A stretch of 64,000 nucleotides of DNA from Acinetobacter rongchengensis. Its GTDB lineage: Bacteria > Pseudomonadota > Gammaproteobacteria > Pseudomonadales > Moraxellaceae. The stretch lies in the NCBI RefSeq assembly GCF_003611475.1, contig NZ_RAXT01000002.1:124001-188000 (forward strand), written 5' to 3'. This document shows, one piece after another, positions 1-8,195 of the stretch. Position 1 is the stretch's first letter. The number at the start of each line of letters is the position of its first letter. A program made the position numbers and the translations under genes. The notes under the pieces were generated by a model. That model was given only the letters and a program-made list of their open reading frames with translations, ran no database searches and was not told the DNA's origin.

Positions 1-1394
1 ATATTGGCTAAAGCAGAATAGGCTACTTTGTCTTTGGCATTGACTGTTGTACCTTCCATTTTGGTAAATGCCATACTACCGCCCATCAAAGCAGCATAAC
101 GATGGGTTTCCAAGAAAGCGGCTGCTTTTTCCATACCCACTTTGACTTTGACCCACATGGTTTTCTTTTGCAGAATGATTTTGGTGAAACTAGCATCTTG
201 TGGGTCTTTGTCTAAACTTTCCATAATATCTGTTGGTTGAATATTTTTAACATTCACCAAATCTTCAATTTCTTGGCTGGTCGCATGACCCAATTTAATC
301 CATTGAATTTGTGCAGTTGAGCTTTCATTCAATTCATTTAAATACTTGGCGACATACAGTGTTCCAGCAGATAAATCTTTTTCTTTATCCGCAACAAACA
401 TGAACAGTCCACCATTGGTATAGTCATCCCCCATTAACGCGGTTCGATTATCAGGCATGACTTGAATCAACTCATGTGAAATACGACCTAAGCAATAATG
501 CTTTTTCGCAGAACCTGTCCCGTCTTTATTCACTGTAATTTCAGGTAAGTGTCCATAATTATATGGTTTGGCAGAGGTCTCATCGCCATAGACATTTTTA
601 CTATAGGCTTTCATGGTCGCCATATCAGTCCCTAAACCCTGACCAAAAGCATCAGGCTCATATTCTTCACTTGAAAGATGTGTTCCCCATGGCGATAAAC
701 TTGCACCACAAGTAATCCATAATCCATGTACTTTAGACATATCGACATTGTGATATTTCACTAAAGTTAAGTGTCCCGTTTTTGGGTCTTGATCTAGCGA
801 AATCACGGCAATTGGCGATGGCAATTTTCCATACATATCACTGCCTGCTAAATCACGAGTGGTATATTCAAATTGCACAACTGCAAATACAGGATTACCT
901 TTCACACCGTCAACTTTGGCATCTTTAACGGTCAATAAAGAAGTACCGTCTGGGCAATCTGAAAAGAATTGACGTTCTTTACCTGCAACAGATTTATCCA
1001 TAATGGCTTTATTATTAATATCATAATAACCACCAGCTAAAATTTGACCACCCTTTCCATCACTCACCATATCACCCGTTTGGAAAAAGGTTTTATACGC
1101 AAGTTTATATTCAGTCTTGGTATTATCATCCCAAGTTACAGCCAAACCTGACGCCACAGTGGTAGTTGCCATCGCCGCTGCATTTGCCAATGTCGGTGCA
1201 TCCATTGGAGTAAATGTCGCTGATTTCAATTTAGCTAAATTTACAGGAGGCTTCACTGCCGTTTCGTTATTATTGTCATCATTACATCCAGCAAGCGTTG
1301 CTGAAGTTGCCATAGCCCCAAGTGGAAGAAAAGGTACACTGGCTAACCATTTTAAAATTTCACGACGGGTGTGTTGGTTGGCTGAGTTTGTCAT
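1..1394 (-). CDS. phoX: PhoX-family alkaline phosphatase (DUF839), 3' end outside window
   Basis: The first 464 codons of a secreted phosphatase are visible; the C-terminus lies beyond the left edge. The start at 1394 is an ATG with a GGAAA ribosome site about 8 nt upstream. The N-terminus carries a twin-arginine motif (T-R-R-E-I-L-K, Arg10-Arg11), then a hydrophobic stretch and a lipobox L-A-G-C with Cys37, followed by an Asp/Asn-rich linker. It is therefore probably exported folded by Tat and lipid-anchored. PhoX enzymes are Ca/Fe-dependent monoesterases that release phosphate from organic esters. The visible body has PhoX/DUF839-like stretches, for example D-P-K-T-G and G-L-W-I-T-C-G-A-S-L-S-P-W-G-T. 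A probable Pho box sits just upstream, which fits phosphate-starvation control. Confidence 0.85.
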   Translation of the reverse strand, partial: MTNSANQHTRREILKWLASVPFLPLGAMATSATLAGCNDDNNNETAVKPPVNLAKLKSATFTPMDAPTLANAAAMATTTVASGLAVTWDDNTKTEYKLAYKTFFQTGDMVSDGKGGQILAGGYYDINNKAIMDKSVAGKERQFFSDCPDGTSLLTVKDAKVDGVKGNPVFAVVQFEYTTRDLAGSDMYGKLPSPIAVISLDQDPKTGHLTLVKYHNVDMSKVHGLWITCGASLSPWGTHLSSEEYEPDAFGQGLGTDMATMKAYSKNVYGDETSAKPYNYGHLPEITVNKDGTGSAKKHYCLGRISHELIQVMPDNRTALMGDDYTNGGLFMFVADKEKDLSAGTLYVAKYLNELNESSTAQIQWIKLGHATSQEIEDLVNVKNIQPTDIMESLDKDPQDASFTKIILQKKTMWVKVKVGMEKAAAFLETHRYAALMGGSMAFTKMEGTTVNAKDKVAYSALAN

Positions 1395-1434
1395 CTAGAG
1401 TTTCCAATTTAATTTTAGAATTTTTCCTCAGCTG

Positions 1435-1468
1435 ATTTTAAAAATGCGGTATGACAGTTCGATTTCAC
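1435..1468 (-). promoter_or_regulatory. Probable Pho box with spaced -10 element for phoX
   Basis: Read on the minus strand, positions 1468-1451 are GTGAAATCGAACTGTCAT. This matches the PhoB box CTGTCATAAAGCTGTCAT at 12 of 18 positions, with a perfect downstream half-site CTGTCAT. Exactly 10 nt further downstream is TAAAAT (1440-1435), a 5/6 match to -10. A Pho box replacing the -35 and followed about 10 nt later by the -10 is the usual layout of PhoB-activated promoters. The upstream half-site is weak (4/7). Confidence 0.55.
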
Positions 1469-1654
1469 TTTTAAGTCAATTTAAAGACAAAAACTTAAAA
1501 ATTCATATTGTGATAAAAATTATAGGGATAAGTCCTAGATGATTCTCATATAGATGTTTCAAACTATATCACGCTAGAATTACCCCTTGTATTGAGCAAA
1601 TTTTGCTATACTCCAAGCTGTATTAAATTTTAACGTATAAGATTTTATAAACCT

Positions 1655-3148
1655 GTGCCTTATTCCTTTACCCCAACAACAGAACAAAGTTTTGCAATTG
1701 CAGAAGCAAAAAAGGGACAATCCTTTAAAGTGATTGCCTATGCTGGCACAGGTAAAACCACGACTTTACAGTTGATTAGCGACGCAATGCCGAATCGACG
1801 GGGGATGTATTTGGCTTTTAATAAAGCCATAGCCAGCGAAGCACAAAATAAATTTCACAACAATGTCGACTGTCGAACCTTTCACTCATTGGCGTTTCGA
1901 AGTGTGCCACGTGGTGTGACGGATAAATTACGTTTACCTCGGTTAAGTCCAAGTTTTATTGCCAAAGAATATCGTCTCGAACCCATCACACTACGACGAC
2001 TGATGGGGGGGCGTTATGAAAAATATATCTTGATGCCGAGTCGCTTAGCCAGTTTAGTGGCCAATGCTGTCAGTTATTATTGTTCAACCAGCTCACAATA
2101 CCCTGCACCTCGTCACATACAAGCACCGAGTTGGTTACATCCTGATGATGTAGAGTCTTTACAAAAACATCTTTATCCTGCTGTCGAAAAGCGTTGGTTA
2201 GAATCCATTGATCCAAACCATCAAGCAGGCATTGGACATGATATTTACTTGAAATTATGGGCATTATCAGACCCGTATATTCCTGCGGATTATGTTTTAT
2301 TTGATGAAGCACAAGATGCAGATCCTTTGATGTTGGGTATTTTACTACGCCAACGTAGCACTCAAGTGATCTATGTCGGTGATGCACATCAACAGATTTA
2401 TGCATGGCGTGGTGCTGTCAATGCCATGCAGAAAATGCCTTTACCTGAGTCACGTTTAACCACATCTTTCCGTTTTGGCGATGCCATTGCTGATGTTGCC
2501 AATCACTTACTTGGTGCTTTAGATGAAACTGTGCCGTTATTGGGTAATCCTGATATGAAATCTCATGTGGTCAATAAGCCACATACCAAAATGCGTGATG
2601 CAATTTTATGTCGCACCAATGCACGTGCGATGGAACTCTTACTTTCAGGTTTAGTGCAGGGTGATAAAGTTAGCTTACAAGCGGATCATGTCAAATTAAA
2701 TCGTTTTGTCGATGCAGCAAGCCTGCTCAAACAAGGTAAACGTGTCACAGATGTGCCTGAATTGGCTTGGTTTAATTCTTGGCATGACGTACATGAATAT
2801 TGCGAAACCAATGATGGTAGTGATATCAAACCTTTAGTTAAACTGGTTGATGATCACGGTACTGAACCGCTGAAAAAAGCACTTGCTAAAATTACCCCAA
2901 TAGAGCAAGCTGATTATGTTATCTCTACTGCGCACAAAGCCAAAGGTTTAGAATGGAATCGTGTGCATATCGAAGATGATTACCAATTTAAGATCAATGG
3001 TCTTGAACATAAAATCAGTGACGAAGAATTAAGACTGTTATATGTTGCTTGTACACGAGCAAAAGTTAGTTTAAATATTCATCATATTTATGATCTAGTA
3101 CAACAACTTAAACAAAAAGTGCCATTCAAAAATAAAGCGACTGCATAA
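1655..3148 (+). CDS. UvrD/Rep-like superfamily 1 DNA helicase, compact form
   Basis: A 497-residue SF1A helicase-like ATPase, shorter than UvrD/Rep/PcrA (about 670-720 aa). Motifs in order: Q-motif region T-T-E-Q near residue 8; Walker A A-G-T-G-K-T-T-T at 30-37; Walker B D-E-A-Q-D near 217-221; motif III G-D-A-H-Q-Q-I-Y-A-W-R-G soon after; motif V S-T-A-H-K-A-K-G-L-E-W near 425; motif VI Y-V-A-C-T-R-A-K near 462. All hydrolysis residues look intact, so it should translocate on ssDNA. The missing length suggests reduced 1B/2B subdomains. The start is GTG with no clear Shine-Dalgarno. The next gene begins 29 bp downstream, so the two are probably co-transcribed. Its role is unknown; repair, recombination or defence are all possible. 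Confidence 0.85.
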   Translation: MPYSFTPTTEQSFAIAEAKKGQSFKVIAYAGTGKTTTLQLISDAMPNRRGMYLAFNKAIASEAQNKFHNNVDCRTFHSLAFRSVPRGVTDKLRLPRLSPSFIAKEYRLEPITLRRLMGGRYEKYILMPSRLASLVANAVSYYCSTSSQYPAPRHIQAPSWLHPDDVESLQKHLYPAVEKRWLESIDPNHQAGIGHDIYLKLWALSDPYIPADYVLFDEAQDADPLMLGILLRQRSTQVIYVGDAHQQIYAWRGAVNAMQKMPLPESRLTTSFRFGDAIADVANHLLGALDETVPLLGNPDMKSHVVNKPHTKMRDAILCRTNARAMELLLSGLVQGDKVSLQADHVKLNRFVDAASLLKQGKRVTDVPELAWFNSWHDVHEYCETNDGSDIKPLVKLVDDHGTEPLKKALAKITPIEQADYVISTAHKAKGLEWNRVHIEDDYQFKINGLEHKISDEELRLLYVACTRAKVSLNIHHIYDLVQQLKQKVPFKNKATA

Positions 3149-3177
3149 CACTGTAGTTTTTTCTTTACAGGTGTCCC

Positions 3178-4548
3178 ATGAAACTACAAGCCATTCATTT
3201 TCGACATGTTTATCATTTTGCCGATTTAAAAATAAATTTTAACCATTCACATAAACCCATCACCATAATTGTCGGCGACCAAGCTTCAGGTAAAACAGCA
3301 ATTATTAAAAATATTTACCAAGCTTTAACCTGGTTTCCTGCACGTTATAAAGACTTACGTACACCTGGTGTGGTCATGCTTGATCAAGATATTATGCTTG
3401 ATCGAGTGCAAGCAAAAATTGATGTAACTATCCATATTCCAACTGAATTTGGTACATTACCTGAAAGTGATGGAACCACTGAAACAGATACACAAAGTTG
3501 TCGTTGGCAACTGTATAAAACATTGAATGCCAATGGTGTAGGCATCAGCAAAGTTGAATTAGAACAATTAGAACAAACCGTTACTTTGTATAATCAAGTC
3601 ATTAAAAAAGACCCTGTTCAAGGTCTCCCATTACTTGCCTACTACCCTGCTGAACGCTTTGTTAACGAAGTAAACATTCTCAGTAAAAATAATCCGCTTG
3701 TTCTACAACAGTACAATGCTTATGAATTGGCAAGTATTCCATACACGACATTTGCACGTTTTTTTGAATGGTTCAGAGAAATCAGTGATATTGAAAATGC
3801 ACAAACGGCGCAACTTTTTCAAAATATTCTTAAACATAAAGATACATCGAATAAATCAAATCAAGACTTTCAAAATACATTATATCTTGCGTATTCACAG
3901 TTACATGCGCCAAGCTTACAGGCTTTAAAAACCGCACTGAGAACCGTAATTCCAGAAATTACCGATATTTTTTTAGAATATCATCCCAAATTGCAATTGA
4001 TGGTTAGCTATAAAAACCAAACTTTTACCTATCAACAACTATCGAATACTGTGAAAAATTGGATTGGTTTAGTCGGTGATTTGGTACGTCGTCTGTGCTT
4101 GCTGAATCCTCTCAGTCTATACCCTTGTTTAGAGGGCGATGGTGTGCTGTTGATTGATCAAATTGATGTAGATTTAGACCAATATTCGATTCAGGTGATT
4201 TTAGATCGTTTACATCAAGCCTTTCCATTAATACAAATCATTGCAACTGGTAGTCATGAAGAATTGCTCGAACAAGCAGATGAATATCAATGTTTCCATT
4301 TGAAAAATAAGCAATTACATGAAGTTCAAGCTGATTCTGCATGGCAAGAATATCAACATATTTATGAAAATTTACTCAAAGAAGCATCGCAATATGCAGA
4401 ACAAGAATTGATTGAACCGAACGTGGATGCATTGAATGCACAACAACTGTATTTACAATTTCAGGCTTTAACTGAAGAACAACAAGTTGAATTAAAACGA
4501 TTAATTCAACAAGGTGATGACTTATCTCCACATAAATCATTACTTTAA
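3178..4548 (+). CDS. RecF/SMC-like AAA ATPase with degenerate signature and Walker B
   Basis: A 456-residue ABC-type (RecF/SMC-head-like) ATPase resembling the COG3950 group. The N-terminus has the typical start M-K-L-Q-A-I-H-F-R-H and an intact Walker A, G-D-Q-A-S-G-K-T at 33-40. Family-typical stretches Y-Y-P-A-E-R-F and F-F-E-W-F-R-E-I-S-D-I-E-N follow. The usual ABC signature (L-S-x-G-E-x) reads L-S-N-T-V-K-N-W at 288-295. The Walker B reads V-L-L-I-D-Q-I-D, with Gln328 where the catalytic Glu is expected, so hydrolysis may be slow or lost. The acidic C-terminal 90 residues are mostly helical, and no TOPRIM or nuclease motif was recognised. It follows the helicase gene by 29 bp and likely works with it. 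Function not known. Confidence 0.75.
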   Translation: MKLQAIHFRHVYHFADLKINFNHSHKPITIIVGDQASGKTAIIKNIYQALTWFPARYKDLRTPGVVMLDQDIMLDRVQAKIDVTIHIPTEFGTLPESDGTTETDTQSCRWQLYKTLNANGVGISKVELEQLEQTVTLYNQVIKKDPVQGLPLLAYYPAERFVNEVNILSKNNPLVLQQYNAYELASIPYTTFARFFEWFREISDIENAQTAQLFQNILKHKDTSNKSNQDFQNTLYLAYSQLHAPSLQALKTALRTVIPEITDIFLEYHPKLQLMVSYKNQTFTYQQLSNTVKNWIGLVGDLVRRLCLLNPLSLYPCLEGDGVLLIDQIDVDLDQYSIQVILDRLHQAFPLIQIIATGSHEELLEQADEYQCFHLKNKQLHEVQADSAWQEYQHIYENLLKEASQYAEQELIEPNVDALNAQQLYLQFQALTEEQQVELKRLIQQGDDLSPHKSLL

Positions 4549-4603
4549 ATATGGTTCTTACACCGTTCTACTGCTACAGCTCTTGATTCAAAAACGATAC
4601 GAT

Positions 4604-4636
4604 ATTTCTCAGCAGGCGATGATCAAGCTGAGAAAT
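4604..4636 (+). terminator. Possible terminator hairpin after the helicase/ATPase pair
   Basis: A perfect 10-bp inverted repeat, ATTTCTCAGC at 4604-4613 and GCTGAGAAAT at 4627-4636, encloses a 13-nt loop. It lies 56 nt after the ATPase stop codon. The downstream sequence is only weakly T-rich (TCTTTCTG), so it may be a poor or Rho-assisted terminator. Confidence 0.4.
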
Positions 4637-4853
4637 CGAGTCTTTCTGTATAAAAATAAAAAATATTCAATAAACAATTTCATCGGTTAGAAATCATTTT
4701 CAAACACTATAAAAGTGTGATGAGGCGTATAATTTGTCTTGTTTGCGCAAAAATTGACAAAATAATTTGATGTTATTCCGATCATGTAATAAGATGAAAA
4801 AATTGATTTAAATTCGATTTTATCAATCTAAATTGATCTTCCAATCGTTTTAT

Positions 4854-4988
4854 CAAGTTGCGCAACACAACTTGTTTTTGCTTATTAATTTAATTCGGCT
4901 TTCAAGATTTAAGTTCTTGGATTGCTCTTTGCGCTCCTCAAGTCCTTGAAAGATAAGATTTACATAGGTTTCTGACCTATTCACGACA
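4854..4988 (+). promoter_or_regulatory. Structured 5' leader of the mnh operon (candidate cis-regulatory RNA)
   Basis: Three successive hairpins precede mnhA. (1) CAAGTTG (4854-4860) pairs with CAACTTG (4868-4874) and is followed by TTTTT (4875-4879), an intrinsic-terminator shape. (2) CTTTCAAG (4899-4906) pairs with CTTGAAAG (4945-4952), with inner CTTG (4916-4919)/CAAG (4939-4942). (3) ATAGGT (4964-4969) pairs with ACCTAT (4975-4980), ending 8 nt before the ATG. No Shine-Dalgarno is seen between hairpin 3 and the start. An attenuator or translational switch is inferred; the rest of the 440-bp gap (4549-4853) is AT-rich with no gene. Confidence 0.45.
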
Positions 4989-7826
4989 ATGGATACGCGT
5001 GTGCTTCCGATTATTGTATTGTTACCATTAATACTTGGCACAACCCTTGTCCTGTGGCTGAAGCAGTTTTCTCGCGGGTTAACAGCTTTAGGAGCGATAG
5101 GGGTTAGTCTAAGCAGTTTTATTCTATTACTGACTCAAACCAAATCAGTATTCAGCGGTCAAACTGTTTTAGAACATTGGCAATGGTTACCTCAAATTGG
5201 TATCGATTTCAGCTTTCGCTTAGATGCGCTCAGCCTTATTTTTGCTTTGTTGATCAGTGGCATAGGTACATTGATCTATATTTATGCCTATTATTATTTA
5301 AATCCTAAAAACTCTCTCAGCAAACTTTATGTATTGCTCATGATGTTTATGACAGCAATGTTGGGAATATCGCTGTCTAATAATTTAATGATTCTGTTGG
5401 TCTTTTGGGAACTAACCAGTATTTCCTCGTTCTTATTGGTGGGATATTGGAGCAACTATGATGCTGCACAACGTGGTTCTCGTATGGCACTGACCATCAC
5501 GGGAATGGGTGGTTTGGCTATGCTCGGTGGTTTCGTCTTATTGGGACAAATCACAGGAACATATCAGATTGACCAACTCACCACGATGGCGACAACCATT
5601 CAAAGTAGCCCACTGTTTGTTCCTGCTTTATTACTCATTTTACTTGGTGCATTCACCAAAAGTGCACAATTTCCGTTTCACTTTTGGCTACCCAATGCCA
5701 TGGCAGCCCCAACCCCAGTATCTGCCTATTTACATTCAGCAACCATGGTCAAAGCTGGGATTTTCTTATTGGCTCGCTTGTTGCCAATATTTGTTGGTTC
5801 AGCGCTGTATCACAACCTAGTTACAACAATTGGTCTCTTTACCCTATGCATGGCCGCTTTTTTTGCCATATTCAAAGAAGACTTAAAAGGCTTATTGGCA
5901 TATTCAACGATCAGCCATTTAGGCCTGATCATGTGTTTATTGGGAATAGGCTCCCCGCTTGCTGTCGCTGCTGCGATTTTCCACATTATCAACCATGCGA
6001 CATTTAAAGCTGCATTATTCATGCTTGCTGGTATTATTGACCATGAGTCTGGGACACGTGATTTAAGAAAATTAAGTGGACTGTGGCAACTGCTTCCATT
6101 TACTGCAACACTCACCATGATTACCGCAGCAAGCATGGCTGGTGTACCACTCACCAATGGCTTCTTATCTAAAGAAATGTTCTTTACCGAGTTATTGGCG
6201 AATTTATCTGGTGGTTTTGTCGTACTGGCGGCTATTGTTGCAACACTGGCTGGTTTATTTGCTGTTGCTTATTCAGTTCGCCTCGTACATGGCGTATTTT
6301 TTGATGGTGATGTCGGGAAAGATGTTCCAAATAAAGATGCACATGAGCCACCTTTAGGCATGCGTGCACCTGCAATTTTATTGGCGACATTGTGTATTTT
6401 GGTGGGTATTCTACCTGCGCTATTGGTTGAAAATATTGTCAATTCGGGAACACGTGCCAGTACACAACTGCCTGCTTTTGAAGGGATTCATTTAGCCCTT
6501 TGGCATGGTTTCAATCTTCCGTTATTGATGAGTGCAATTGCACTATTGGGTGGTATCGCTTTTTATTTCTTTTTGGCAAAAGGTAGTCGTATTCGCCATA
6601 TTGACCTTGACCCAATGATTGGAAAGCTCCAAGGTAAACTTGTTTTTGAAAATTTCCTTAAAGATTTATTGTTATTCTCACGCAAAGTTAAACTCAAAAC
6701 TGAAACAGGTTCATTACAAAATTATCTTTTATGGATCGTTGTATTCAGTATTGCGCTGGTTGCTACACCACTACTGAATCAAAATTTGACCACAGGTGCT
6801 CGCGAATTAACGCATGCGCCATTCATTGCCATTGTACTTTGGTTATTGCTGTTTTCAGCGTGCTGGATGATGCTCTGGTTTCACCATGAACGCATTAAAG
6901 CCGTGCTGATCAGTGGTGCAGTAGGTTTAGTGGTCACCATGATTTTTGTGACTTTGTCTGCACCTGACTTGGCCCTAACCCAAATCACAGTCGATGTGGT
7001 AACAACGGTTCTACTGTTGATGAGTTTATCATTATTACCACAACTTACTCCTTATGAATCTAGCCAAACACGCCGCTGGAGAGATGCCATCGTTGCAATT
7101 GGTGGTGGCTTAGGGGTTGGTTGGATTGCATGGTTAATCATGACCCGAGATCATAATTCTATCTCATGGTTCTTTGTACAGCAGTCTTTACCGCTTGGTG
7201 GTGGTTCAAATATTGTCAACGTTATCCTCGTCGATTTCCGTGGTTTTGATACCTTCGGTGAAATCACAGTACTCGGGATTGCTGCCATTGGCGCACTTTG
7301 TTTAATGGATGGTATGCGTGCACACGGCACCACCATGACCCAAGGTTTAAGCTACCGTTTTAACCCTTCACCACTGATGTTCCGTATGACGGCATCGTGG
7401 GTACTACCGATTGCATTGGTGGTAAGCCTCTACATTTTCTTACGTGGTCATAACTACCCAGGTGGTGGCTTTATTGCAGGTCTAATCACCTCAATGGCGT
7501 TGATTATTCAATATATTGCACTTGGACAAGATCAAGCTGAAAACATGCTAAAAGCCAAATCAGGGCGTCTATATGAAGTGTGGATTGGGATTGGTTTAAT
7601 GATCGCAGGCTTAACAGGTATCGCAGCATGGCTTTGGAACCGACCATTCCTCACCAGTGCGCATGTCTATGTTGAATCAGGTATTTTTGGAAAATTCCAC
7701 TTTGCATCTGCAGCTGCATTTGACCTCGGTGTATACGGCACTGTTGTCGGCGCAACCATGTTGTTAATTTCTGTACTGGGCGACTCTCGACATTCGAGTA
7801 TGTCTGGTCCTGTGCCTAAGGAGTAA
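4989..7826 (+). CDS. mnhA: Monovalent cation/H+ antiporter subunit A (MnhA-MnhB fusion)
   Basis: A 945-residue polytopic inner-membrane protein, the largest subunit of the Mrp/Mnh/Pha antiporter that exports Na+ or K+ in exchange for protons. Residues about 1-500 form the NuoL/ND5-like proton-channel module, with the stretch [26 protein letters not shown] containing the conserved Lys/His path. A ring of further helices follows. From about residue 795 to the end is an MnhB-type domain ([10 protein letters not shown] and [12 protein letters not shown]). This A+B fusion is normal for Gram-negative Mrp operons and explains the absence of a separate mnhB. The start at 4989 is forced by an in-frame stop at 4965. 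It heads a tightly packed six-gene operon. Confidence 0.95.
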   Translation: [945 protein letters not shown]

Positions 7827-7829
7827 GCC

Positions 7830-8195
7830 ATGATCAGTTTAGAATTTTTAATTGCATCTGCGATTGGATTACTCATTTCAACAGGGATTTATTTAATCCT
7901 GCGTGCACGTACCTTTCCAGTGGTTCTTGGTTTGGCAATGATTGGTTATGCTGTCAATATTTTTCTATTTGCCATGGGGCGATTACAAGTCAGCTCCCCT
8001 GCTATTTTAACCAATGCAAGTAAAGTGACCGACCCGCTTCCACAAGCTTTGGTTTTAACAGCCATTGTTATTGGCTTTGCCACAACCGCTTTTATCGTTC
8101 AATTGGCTTTACGCAGTCGTTTTGAATCTGGAAACGACCATGTCGATTCTAAAGATGAATTAAATACTTTTGACTCGCGTGAGGATGAGCCTTGA
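7830..8195 (+). CDS. mnhC: Monovalent cation/H+ antiporter subunit C
   Basis: A 121-residue NuoK-like membrane protein with three predicted helices (about 4-22, 29-47, 72-94). It starts 3 bp after the mnhA stop, behind an AAGGAG ribosome site within the end of mnhA. The core N-I-F-L-F-A-M-G and the segment D-P-L-P-Q-A-L-V-L-T-A-I-V-I-G-F-A are typical of MnhC/NuoK. The C-terminal 25 residues are charged and cytoplasmic. The stop TGA shares its last base with the next gene's ATG. Confidence 0.95.
   Translation: MISLEFLIASAIGLLISTGIYLILRARTFPVVLGLAMIGYAVNIFLFAMGRLQVSSPAILTNASKVTDPLPQALVLTAIVIGFATTAFIVQLALRSRFESGNDHVDSKDELNTFDSREDEP

Noticed and set aside
1531-1557. Fur box (ATGATTCTCAT) upstream of the helicase gene
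   Set aside because: Only the 11-bp core matches; the flanking positions do not match the 19-bp consensus at all.
1655-4548. Gabija anti-phage system
   Set aside because: Helicase and ATPase are both present, but gene order is reversed, and the ATPase shows no TOPRIM nuclease domain and a broken Walker B. Kept only as a pair of unknown role.
4853-5041. 62-codon minus-strand reading frame
   Set aside because: It overlaps the structured leader and the start of mnhA, has no ribosome site, and its codon use is unlike the neighbours.
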